DNA of 19,540 bases, from positions 1-19,540 of the forward strand of contig DASYSE010000064.1 of NCBI GenBank assembly GCA_036003705.1, written 5' to 3'. A model generated the notes under the pieces. It was given only the letters and a program-made list of their open reading frames with translations, did no database searches and was not told the DNA's origin. Shown in pieces: positions 6,228 through 12,629 of the stretch. Source of the stretch: CALGFH01 sp036003705 (GTDB taxonomy: Bacteria; Actinomycetota; CALGFH01). The translations under genes and the position numbers were made by a program. The stretch's first letter is position 1, and each line of letters opens with the position of its first letter.

Positions 6228-7419
6228 ATTCGGGGGGGAGCCCGCCGCCCCCCGAGCCGGGCCGCCCGTGCCGGGCGCGGTGGCGAGCCCGATGCGCCAG
6301 CAGCATGCCGGCCGGGAGGCTGGCGACCAGGCGCGGGGTGATCCTGGCCTGGCCGAGGCCGAGCTCGACCAGGGTGTCGAACAGGGCTGGGGATCCGGCG
6401 GCGGCGCCGAGGCCGGCCTCGGCCAGGGCCGGCGAGCGGATCGCTCTGGCCAGCACGGCCGCGTGGCGCAGGTGGCGGCCGAGGGCGTCGGCGAGCAGCC
6501 GCCGGTAGGCGGCGACCGGGTCCCGCGGGGCGGTGAGGGCGGCGCGGGCGGCCAGCCGGCCGGAGGCGAGCGCGTAGTAGATGCCCTCGCCGGACAGGGG
6601 ATTGACCAGCGAGGCGGCGTCGCCGGCGAGCAACACCCGGCCCCGGCCCCCAGGCGGCCGGAACGACGAGAACGGCAGATGGTGGGCGCGCAGGCTGGCC
6701 GGGTCGGGATCGGCCTGGGGGAGCAGGGCGTGCAGGCGCCGGCGCAGCTCGGCCCCGTCGCCGTGGAAGCGGCTGCGGAGCAGCCCGTAGCCGACGTTGG
6801 CCACCCCGGTGCCGGTCGGGAACGACCAGACGTAGGCCGGCCAGCCCTCGGCCACCCAGGCGATCAGCTGCTCGGGACGCCCCGCGGGGGCAGGCGCGTA
6901 CCCGCGGACGGCGATGGCCAGGGCCCGGTCGGGGTTGGGCGGAGCGCCGAGCAGCCGGCGCACGGTCGAGTTGGCCCCGTCGGCCCCGACCACCACCCGG
7001 GCGGCCAGCTCGCCGTCGACCACCACCAGGCCGTCGCGCTGCTCCAGGCCGCGAACCCTCGCCCGCCGGAAGCCGGCTCCGGCGGCCAGCGCCGCCTCGA
7101 CCAGGCGGGCGTCGAGCACCGCCCTTGGCACCACGTAGTTCGGCCGGGCGGGATCGCCGGCCACCTCCAGCCCCCGCGGGGAGCGCAGCCGCAACCCGCG
7201 GATCGGCGGGTACCCCGCCAGCACCCCCCCGGCCCCCACGGCGGCCAGCTCGTCGACGGCGTGCGGGCCGAGGCCATCGCCGCAGGCCTTGTCCCGCGGG
7301 AAGGCCGCCTTGTCGACCAGCAGCACCGAGGCGTCCGGTCGCAGCCGCCTGGCCTCCAGCGCCGCCGCCGCCCCGGCCGGCCCGGAGCCGATGACCACCA
7401 GGTCCCAGATCGAGGGCAC
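6226..7419 (-). CDS. FAD-dependent geranylgeranyl-reductase-family oxidoreductase
   Basis: A 397-residue flavoprotein of the geranylgeranyl reductase family, which saturates isoprenoid double bonds in chlorophyll side chains, archaeal lipids or menaquinone (mycobacterial MenJ). The N-terminal Rossmann motif GSGPAGAAAALEA (11-23) binds the ADP part of FAD. CGDGLGPHAVDEL starts at residue 46 and carries the family-typical Cys-Gly-Asp-Gly. GRVLLAGDAASLVNPLSGEG, near residues 260-279, is the second FAD motif. In an actinobacterium, menaquinone or polyprenyl reduction is the likely role, but the substrate is inferred. The start is GTG 7419 with AGGAG at 7425-7429; the more upstream GTG 7461 has no comparable site. 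It lies 84 bp downstream of the RbpA-like gene on the same strand. Confidence 0.85.
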   Translation of the reverse strand: MPSIWDLVVIGSGPAGAAAALEARRLRPDASVLLVDKAAFPRDKACGDGLGPHAVDELAAVGAGGVLAGYPPIRGLRLRSPRGLEVAGDPARPNYVVPRAVLDARLVEAALAAGAGFRRARVRGLEQRDGLVVVDGELAARVVVGADGANSTVRRLLGAPPNPDRALAIAVRGYAPAPAGRPEQLIAWVAEGWPAYVWSFPTGTGVANVGYGLLRSRFHGDGAELRRRLHALLPQADPDPASLRAHHLPFSSFRPPGGRGRVLLAGDAASLVNPLSGEGIYYALASGRLAARAALTAPRDPVAAYRRLLADALGRHLRHAAVLARAIRSPALAEAGLGAAAGSPALFDTLVELGLGQARITPRLVASLPAGMLLAHRARHRARHGRPGSGGGGLPPE

Positions 7420-7503
7420 AGGCGCTCCTGAGTGGCGGTGGGGAACCGGATCTCCCCCCACATGGATCCGGAGACTGCAGTGGCTCGAGCCGCTCGGCAG
7501 GTC

Positions 7504-7713
7504 CTAGGAGGCGTCGGCCACGGTCACTCTGGTCGCCGGCTGGCCGCAGCGGCAGTCCCAGAGCTCGGGGACCTCGGCGTCGGCCGCGAACGGCACCGAC
7601 ATCACGTGCTCCCTGGTGCACAGGTAGGTGACGACCTGGCGGGGCGCATAGGCGCTCGAAGGCGCCTGTAGCCGATCGAACTCCGCCGGGAGGCGGTGCC
7701 GGCCGTCGTCCAT
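7504..7713 (-). CDS. Short RbpA-like RNA polymerase-binding protein lacking the sigma-interaction domain
   Basis: A 69-residue protein related to RbpA, the actinobacterial factor that binds RNA polymerase and group I/II sigma factors. Residues 24-57 match the RbpA core domain: PRQVVTYLCTREH, then VPFAADAEVPELWDCRCG. C32, H36, C54 and C56 are placed like the metal ligands of zinc-binding RbpA. Known RbpA proteins are about 110-125 residues and continue with a basic linker and a sigma-interaction helix pair. Here the frame stops 12 residues after the core, and neither of the other two frames downstream shows that domain. The start is ATG 7713 with GAGGAGGGAG four bases upstream. It is divergent from the exporter gene and upstream of the reductase. 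It could be a modulator, a degenerate paralogue, or a lineage-specific short form. Confidence 0.75.
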   Translation of the reverse strand: MDDGRHRLPAEFDRLQAPSSAYAPRQVVTYLCTREHVMSVPFAADAEVPELWDCRCGQPATRVTVADAS

Positions 7714-7825
7714 GCCACTCCCTCCTCGCTCTGCTGGACCCAGTATTGCGCCGCTGTCAATTGCCGGGTGCCTCCTCCAGCGCGGCGGCGATCCCCCCTC
7801 GGGCGCGCATGGTAACCGCAACGGG

Positions 7826-7831
7826 TAGGAT
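7826..7831 (+). promoter_or_regulatory. Leaderless-type -10 element TAGGAT
   Basis: TAGGAT (TAnnnT) is followed by seven bases and then ATG 7839, which opens an 11-codon ORF. The spacing places the transcription start at that ATG. No convincing -35 is seen, which is common in actinobacterial promoters. It would drive the exporter gene at 7871. Confidence 0.5.
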
Positions 7832-7838
7832 CGGGACC

Positions 7839-7874
7839 ATGCGTCACCGCTTCGCCGTGGCGCCCGATCGGTGA
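7839..7874 (+). CDS. Putative 11-codon leaderless upstream ORF ahead of the EamA exporter
   Basis: ATG 7839 opens MRHRFAVAPDR, closed by TGA 7872-7874. The stop overlaps the GTG start of the exporter (7871) in the arrangement GTGA. The -10 motif TAGGAT ends eight bases before this ATG, so the transcript would begin with it. The exporter GTG has no Shine-Dalgarno of its own, so ribosomes finishing this peptide could reinitiate there. The peptide sequence shows no obvious stalling or amino-acid-sensing run. The call rests on promoter spacing and the overlap alone. Confidence 0.45.
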   Translation: MRHRFAVAPDR

Positions 7875-8827
7875 GGCTCTCCGCCAGGACCGGGGCGTCG
7901 CAGTCCCCAGGGCCGTCGCCGCTGCTCTCCGGCCGGGCGGTGGCGGTCTGGTTGGCCCTCGCGGTGGTGGCCATCTCGACCTCGCCGATCCTGGTCAGGG
8001 TGGCCGCCCTGCCCGCCCTGTCGCTGGCGTTCTGGCGCTGCCTGGCCGCGGCGGCGGTGCTGGCCCCGTTCGCCCTTCGCGGCCAGGCCCTGCGTCGCCT
8101 GGAGCGGGGGGACGTCGTGCGGCTGGTCGCGGCGGGGGTGTTCCTGGCCGTGCACCTGGGGTTGTGGAACGCCTCCCTGGCCCTGACGACGGTGGCCGCC
8201 TCGACCACGCTGGTCAGCTGCGCGCCGCTGTTCGTCGGCCTCGGCTCCCGGTTCCTCGGGGAGGCGCCCGGTCGCCGGGCCTGGCTGGGGATCGTCCTGG
8301 CGACCGCCGGCGCGGTCGTCATCGGCCTCGGCGACGCCACCGGCCCGGTCGGGGCGGTCCGGGAGGGTGGCTCCGGCCCCACGGGTGGATGGGCGCCGCT
8401 CCTGGGGGATGCGCTCGCGTTCGCCGGCGCGGCCGCGGTGGCCCCCTACCTGCTGCTGGGGCGGGTGGTCAGGCGTCGGCTGCCGGTGACCACCTACGGC
8501 GCGTCGGTGTACGGGGTGGCCGCGGTCCTCCTGCTCCCGGCCTGCCTGCTCAGCGGCTCCAGCCTCGGCGGCTACCCGGCCGCGTCCTGGCTGGCTGTCG
8601 CCGGGGTGGTGGTCGGGCCGCAGCTCCTGGGGCACACGGTGTTCAACGGCCTGCTGGCCACGGTGCGCGCCTCGGTGGTGGCCGTTGCCATCCTCATCGA
8701 GCCGGTCGGCGCCACCGTCCTGGCCTGGCTGCTGTTGGACGAGCTGCCCGGGCCCGGATTCTGGCTGGGGGCCCCGCTGGTGCTGGCCGGGGTGTGGCTG
8801 GCAACGACCGGCTCGCGGCGGATGTAG
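7871..8827 (+). CDS. EamA/DMT-family metabolite transporter
   Basis: A 318-residue inner-membrane protein of the drug/metabolite transporter superfamily with two EamA repeats of about five helices each. Repeat one covers about residues 17-157, including AVAVWLALAVVAISTSPILVRVA, LSLAFWRCLAAAAVLAPFAL, the hallmark LWNASLALTTVAASTTLVSCAPLFV, and WLGIVLATAGAVVIGLG. Repeat two starts near residue 177 and includes LLGDALAFAGAAAVAPYLLLG, VVVAVAILIEPVGATVLAWLLLDELP-like segments and a final WLGAPLVLAGVWLAT. Such proteins usually export amino acids, nucleosides or other small metabolites; the substrate cannot be read from the sequence. The chosen GTG 7871 overlaps the stop of a short upstream ORF. purA begins 44 bp downstream, so read-through is possible. 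Confidence 0.87.
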   Translation: MRLSARTGASQSPGPSPLLSGRAVAVWLALAVVAISTSPILVRVAALPALSLAFWRCLAAAAVLAPFALRGQALRRLERGDVVRLVAAGVFLAVHLGLWNASLALTTVAASTTLVSCAPLFVGLGSRFLGEAPGRRAWLGIVLATAGAVVIGLGDATGPVGAVREGGSGPTGGWAPLLGDALAFAGAAAVAPYLLLGRVVRRRLPVTTYGASVYGVAAVLLLPACLLSGSSLGGYPAASWLAVAGVVVGPQLLGHTVFNGLLATVRASVVAVAILIEPVGATVLAWLLLDELPGPGFWLGAPLVLAGVWLATTGSRRM

Positions 8828-8871
8828 GCTTGACCGCCCGGACCAAGCCAGCAAGAAAGCGAGCCGCGACC

Positions 8872-10218
8872 ATGCCGGGAACCATCCTCGTCGGCAGCCA
8901 GTGGGGTGACGAGGGCAAGGGCAAGGCCACCGACCTGCTGGCCGACAAGATGGACGTGGTCGTCCGCTACCAGGGCGGCAACAACGCCGGGCACACGGTG
9001 ATGGTCGCGGGGCGGACCTTCAAGCTCCACCTGGTCCCCAGCGGCATCCTGTACCCGCATGTCACCCCCGTGATCGGCAACGGCATGGTGATCGACCCGG
9101 GGTTCCTGCTGGCCGAGCTGGCCGCCCTCGACGCCCAGGGCATCGCCACCGGCAAGCTGCTCATCTCGGCCAACGCGCACCTGATCATGCCCTGGCACAA
9201 GGAGCTGGACAAGCTCACCGAGCGCTGGCTCGGCCGCCAGCGGATCGGCACCACCGGCCGGGGCATCGGGCCGACCTACGGCGACAAGGTCGGGCGGCTC
9301 GGCATCCGGGTCCAGGACCTGCTCGACCCGGGGATCCTGGCCAAGAAGGTCGAGGCCGTGCTGCGGGAGCGCAACCCGCTGCTGGCCAAGGTCTACAACC
9401 GGCTGCCGCTGGACGCCGAGGCGATCGTCGAGGAGTACGCCACCTACGCCGAGGCGCTGCGGCCCCGCATCGCCGACACCTCGCTGTTCGTCTGGAACGC
9501 GCTCCGCGAGGGCAAGCAGGTGCTGTTCGAGGGCGCCCAGGCGACCCTGCTCGACGTCGACCACGGCACCTACCCGTTCGTGACCTCGTCCTCGCCGAGC
9601 GTGGGCGGCGCCCTGGCCGGGACCGGCGTCGGCCCCGGCTGGATCGAACGGGTCATCGGCATCGCCAAGGCCTACGTGACCCGGGTCGGGGCTGGCCCGT
9701 TCCCGACCGAGGCCGACGACCCGGAGGCCGAGGCGCTGCGGGCGGCCGGCGACGAGTTCGGCACCACCACCGGCCGGGCCCGCCGTTGCGGCTGGCTGGA
9801 CACGGTCGGCCTGCGCTACTCGGCCAGGGTCAACGGCCTCACCGAGCTGTTCGTGACCAAGCTGGACGTGCTCTCGCGCCTGGAACGGATCCCGGTGGCC
9901 ACCGCGTACCGGGTCGACGGCGAGGTGACCGAGGACTGGCCGATGACCCAGACCGAGGTCCATCATGCCGAGCCGGTCTACGAGCTGTTCGAGGGCTGGC
10001 GGGAGGACATCACCGGCGCGACCCGGCTCGAGGACCTGCCCCGGGCGGCCAGGGTGTACGTCGACGCGATCGAGAAGCTGGGCGGGGTGCCGGTGACCGC
10101 CGTCGGCGTCGGTCCCGGCCGCGAGCAGACGGTGGCCCAGCCGGCAACGGCCCGGCCGGCAGGGGCGACGGCCGCTCGGCCGCCACCCGCCCCGGCGACG
10201 ATCTCACGGGAGGCATGA
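8872..10218 (+). CDS. purA: Adenylosuccinate synthetase
   Basis: PurA joins IMP and aspartate using GTP to make adenylosuccinate, the first step from IMP to AMP. The GTP-binding and catalytic N-terminus reads GSQWGDEGKGK (8-18), with catalytic D13 and H41 (in NNAGHTV) in their standard places. Further motifs are TTGRGIGPTYGDKVGR, EGAQATLLDVDHGTYPFVTSS, TTGRARRCGWLDT and TKLDVL. The protein has 448 residues; the family usually has about 425-430. The excess is a Pro/Ala-rich tail of about 25 residues after the normal end at VGPGREQT. ATG 8872 starts the conserved TILVGSQWGDE; the frame is open further upstream but shows no family similarity there. It ends 2 bases before the purD start. The purB product acts on its product. 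Confidence 0.96.
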   Translation: MPGTILVGSQWGDEGKGKATDLLADKMDVVVRYQGGNNAGHTVMVAGRTFKLHLVPSGILYPHVTPVIGNGMVIDPGFLLAELAALDAQGIATGKLLISANAHLIMPWHKELDKLTERWLGRQRIGTTGRGIGPTYGDKVGRLGIRVQDLLDPGILAKKVEAVLRERNPLLAKVYNRLPLDAEAIVEEYATYAEALRPRIADTSLFVWNALREGKQVLFEGAQATLLDVDHGTYPFVTSSSPSVGGALAGTGVGPGWIERVIGIAKAYVTRVGAGPFPTEADDPEAEALRAAGDEFGTTTGRARRCGWLDTVGLRYSARVNGLTELFVTKLDVLSRLERIPVATAYRVDGEVTEDWPMTQTEVHHAEPVYELFEGWREDITGATRLEDLPRAARVYVDAIEKLGGVPVTAVGVGPGREQTVAQPATARPAGATAARPPPAPATISREA

Positions 10219-10220
10219 CG

Positions 10221-11492
10221 ATGCGGATCGCGGTCGTCGGGAGCGGCGGGCGCGAGCACGCGCTGCTGGTGACGCTGGCCCAGAGCCCGGACGTCGAGCG
10301 CCTGTTCGCCGTCCCCGGCAACGCCGGGACGGCCGAGGTGGCCGAGAACGTGCAGGGGCTTGGCGCCACCGACGCGGCCGCGCTGGCCGGCTTCGCCGAG
10401 CGGAGGAAGATCGACCTCACCATCATCGGGCCCGAGCTGCCCCTGGTCGCCGGGGTCGCCGACGAGTTCCTGGACCGCGGCCTTCCGGTGTTCGGTCCCA
10501 CAGCGGCCGCCGCCCGCATCGAGGGCTCCAAGGCGTTCGCCAAGGAGGTGATGGCCGCGGCCGGCGTGCCCGCCGCCCACTCCGAGACGTTCACCGACCC
10601 CGCCGCGGCGGTGGCGGCGCTCGACGGCTTCGGCCCGCCCTGGGTGGTCAAGGCCGACGGGCTGGCCGCCGGCAAGGGCGTCACGGTCACCGACGACCAC
10701 GCGGCCGCCCGGGCGGCGATCGAGGCGGCGCTGGTGGGCCGGGTCCACGGCGAGGCCGGCACCCGGATCCTGCTGGAGGAGTACCTGGAAGGACCGGAGG
10801 CCAGCGTGTTCGCGGTCACCGACGGCCGCACGGTGCTGCCGCTGGCCCCGGCCCGCGACCACAAGCGGATCGGCGACGGCGACACCGGGCCCAACACCGG
10901 CGGCATGGGCGCCTACTCGCCCCTGCCCGACGTCGACGACGAGCTGGTCGATGAGGTGCGCCGGACCGTGCTGGAGCCGACCGTCGCCGAGCTGGCCCGC
11001 CGGGGCGCCCGCTACCAGGGGCTGCTGTACGCCGGGCTGACCCTGACCGCCGCCGGGCCCAAGGTGCTGGAGTTCAACTGCCGCTTCGGCGACCCGGAGA
11101 CCCAGGCCATCCTGCCCCGGATCACCACCGACCTGGCCGACCTGGCCTGGGGGACGGCCGAGGGCACCCTGGCCGGCTGCAAGGTCTCCTGGGACCCAAG
11201 GGCCTGCGTCACCGTCGTCCTGGCCGCCGGCGGCTACCCGGGTTCCTACCGCACCGGTCTGGAGGTGGAGGGCCTGCAGGCGGCCGCGGCCGAGCCAGGC
11301 GTCCACCTGTTCCACGCCGGGACCGCGCTCGACCCGGCCGGGCGGGTCCGCACCACCGGTGGGCGGGTCCTCGGCGTGACCGCCCTCGGCGACGACCTGG
11401 CCGACGCCAGGGCCCGCGCCTACCAGGCCGCCGAGCTGATCAATTTCGACGGCGTGCAGTACCGGCACGACATCGCCGCCGTGCTACGGTAG
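10221..11492 (+). CDS. purD: Phosphoribosylamine-glycine ligase (GAR synthetase)
   Basis: PurD ligates glycine to phosphoribosylamine with ATP, the second step of de novo purine synthesis. The 423-residue length is normal. The N-terminal domain opens with IAVVGSGGREHAL. The ATP-grasp part shows VFGPTAAAARIEGSKAFAKEVM, VVKADGLAAGKGV, LLEEYLEGPEASVFAVTDG, and RIGDGDTGPNTGGMGAYSP. The metal and substrate segment LEFNCRFGDPETQAILP precedes the C-terminal domain. Two in-frame ATGs are possible. ATG 10221 lies seven bases after GGGAGG (10208-10213), whereas ATG 10215 overlaps the purA stop but is one base from it, so 10221 is preferred. It is tightly linked to purA and probably co-transcribed with it. 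Confidence 0.96.
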   Translation: MRIAVVGSGGREHALLVTLAQSPDVERLFAVPGNAGTAEVAENVQGLGATDAAALAGFAERRKIDLTIIGPELPLVAGVADEFLDRGLPVFGPTAAAARIEGSKAFAKEVMAAAGVPAAHSETFTDPAAAVAALDGFGPPWVVKADGLAAGKGVTVTDDHAAARAAIEAALVGRVHGEAGTRILLEEYLEGPEASVFAVTDGRTVLPLAPARDHKRIGDGDTGPNTGGMGAYSPLPDVDDELVDEVRRTVLEPTVAELARRGARYQGLLYAGLTLTAAGPKVLEFNCRFGDPETQAILPRITTDLADLAWGTAEGTLAGCKVSWDPRACVTVVLAAGGYPGSYRTGLEVEGLQAAAAEPGVHLFHAGTALDPAGRVRTTGGRVLGVTALGDDLADARARAYQAAELINFDGVQYRHDIAAVLR

Positions 11493-11518
11493 ACGCATCT
11501 TCGTCACGATTGCGCAAG

Positions 11519-12115
11519 ATGAGGGATACACCACCCGCCGAGAGGGCAATGATCCTGCCCTACTGCCGGGTGCCCATCGTGATCCGCGAGGCCGACGCCA
11601 GCGCCCCCGAGGTGGCCAGGCGGGTCGCCGAGCTCATCGCCACCAAGCGGCCAGGCGCCCTGGCCGAGCACGTCGGCAGCTCGGCCGTTCCCGGCCTGGC
11701 CGGCAAGGGCACCGTCGACCTGCTCCTGCCGACGCCGCCGGAGGAGATTGCGGCGGTCACCGACGACCTGCTCGACCTGGGCTTCCAGCGCCAGGCGGTG
11801 GCGACGGCGTTCCCGCCGACCCGGCCGATGCTCCAAGGGATCATCCGCCATGGCGACACCTCGTTCCGGATCCACGTCCACGTGGTGCCGGCGTCCAGCC
11901 CCGAGGTGGCGGCGTTGCGCGGCTTCCGCGACGCCCTGCTCGCCGACCCGGCCCTGCGCGACGAGTACGCGCGGCTCAAGCGGGCCATCGTCGCCTCCGG
12001 GACGGTCGACTCGGTGGCCTTCTCCAAGGCCAAGCACGGCTGGATCGTCGCCGCCCTCGAGCGCCTCGGCCTGGTCGAGGCGCTCGAGGAGGTCGAACAC
12101 GGAGGGCTTCCCTAG
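11519..12115 (+). CDS. GrpB/UPF0157-family protein
   Basis: A 198-residue member of the GrpB (UPF0157) family, which has a nucleotidyltransferase-like fold but no firmly assigned reaction. The recognisable segments are EHVGSSAVPGLAGKGTVDLLLPTP, near the middle of the N-terminal half, corresponding to the family's HxGSTAVPGLxxKPxxDxxV block, and FRIHVHVVPASSPEVAALRGFRDALLADPALRDEYARLKR, matching the conserved His-rich strand and following helix. The start is uncertain: ATG 11519 is used, but ATG 11549 and TTG 11510 are in frame and none has a strong ribosome binding site. It lies between purD and purE. The purE promoter overlaps its stop, and a direct purine role is not supported by the sequence. 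Confidence 0.78.
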   Translation: MRDTPPAERAMILPYCRVPIVIREADASAPEVARRVAELIATKRPGALAEHVGSSAVPGLAGKGTVDLLLPTPPEEIAAVTDDLLDLGFQRQAVATAFPPTRPMLQGIIRHGDTSFRIHVHVVPASSPEVAALRGFRDALLADPALRDEYARLKRAIVASGTVDSVAFSKAKHGWIVAALERLGLVEALEEVEHGGLP

Positions 12116-12129
12116 ATCCGGTCTAGAAT
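12112..12129 (+). promoter_or_regulatory. Putative purE promoter with overlapping palindrome
   Basis: TAGAAT at 12124-12129 fits the TAnnnT -10 consensus and would start a transcript near 12136, leaving a 25-base leader that contains AAGGAG (12150-12155) ahead of purE. An inverted repeat, CTAGA (12112-12116) and TCTAG (12122-12126) separated by five bases, overlaps the -10 and could be an operator. The same 16-base context occurs at 5873-5888. No good -35 was found. Confidence 0.45.
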
Positions 12130-12160
12130 GCCCCGACCAAGACCAGATCAAGGAGCCTCC

Positions 12161-12625
12161 ATGCCGCCAAGGGTTGGGATCGTGCTCGGCTCGACCTCCG
12201 ACGAGGAGAAGGCCAAGACGGCGGCGGTCATGCTGGAGAAGTTCGGCGTCGAGTACGAGCTGGAGGTGCTGAGCGCCCACCGCGACCCCCGCCGGGTCGC
12301 CGACTACGGGGCCAGCGCCGTCGGCCGGGGGCTCCAGGTGATCATCGCCGCCGCCGGCAGGGCGGCCGCCCTGCCGGGGGTGCTGGCCGCCCACACCACC
12401 CTTCCCGTGATCGGCCTGCCGATCTTCACCCCCCAGCTCGCCGGGCTGGACTCGCTCTACTCGATGGTGCAGATGCCGTCGGGCGTGCCCGTCGCCACCG
12501 TGGGGCTGGACGCGGCCGCCAACGCCGGCATCCTGGCCGTGCAGATCCTGGCCGTCGGGGACCCCCGGCTCCGGCTCCAGCTGCAGGAGTTCAAGGACCA
12601 GCTCGCCGAGGGCCTGCGGCTGTAG
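12161..12625 (+). CDS. purE: PurE-type AIR carboxylase / N5-CAIR mutase
   Basis: PurE forms CAIR (4-carboxyaminoimidazole ribonucleotide) in purine synthesis. Class I enzymes rearrange N5-CAIR made by PurK; class II enzymes carboxylate AIR with CO2 directly. The 154 residues show GIVLGSTSDEEKAK (6-19) for the phosphate loop, SAHR (38-41) with the catalytic His, and DSLYSMVQMPSGVPVATV. The loop at 66-73 reads GRAAALPG where class I normally has GGAAHLPG, so the conserved His is Ala70 and an Arg is introduced, resembling the AGRSNAL loop of class II. Start ATG 12161 has AAGGAG (12150-12155) five bases upstream; the in-frame ATG 12128 overlaps the -10 element. purB starts 4 bases after its stop. 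No purK is present in the window. Confidence 0.92.
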   Translation: MPPRVGIVLGSTSDEEKAKTAAVMLEKFGVEYELEVLSAHRDPRRVADYGASAVGRGLQVIIAAAGRAAALPGVLAAHTTLPVIGLPIFTPQLAGLDSLYSMVQMPSGVPVATVGLDAAANAGILAVQILAVGDPRLRLQLQEFKDQLAEGLRL

Positions 12626-12629
12626 CGCC

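Noticed and set aside
7755..7760. TTGACA on the minus strand upstream of the RbpA-like gene as a -35 box
   Set aside because: No acceptable -10 lies 16-19 bases downstream, and no clear SigR-type GGAAT/GTT pair was found either, so a promoter cannot be supported.
8164..8871. Upstream extension of the purA frame
   Set aside because: It overlaps the EamA exporter in another frame and shows no similarity; PurA begins at ATG 8872 with TILVGSQWGDEGKGK nearby.
12128..12160. ATG 12128 as the purE start
   Set aside because: It lies within the -10 element, and AAGGAG at 12150-12155 fits ATG 12161, where PurE similarity begins.
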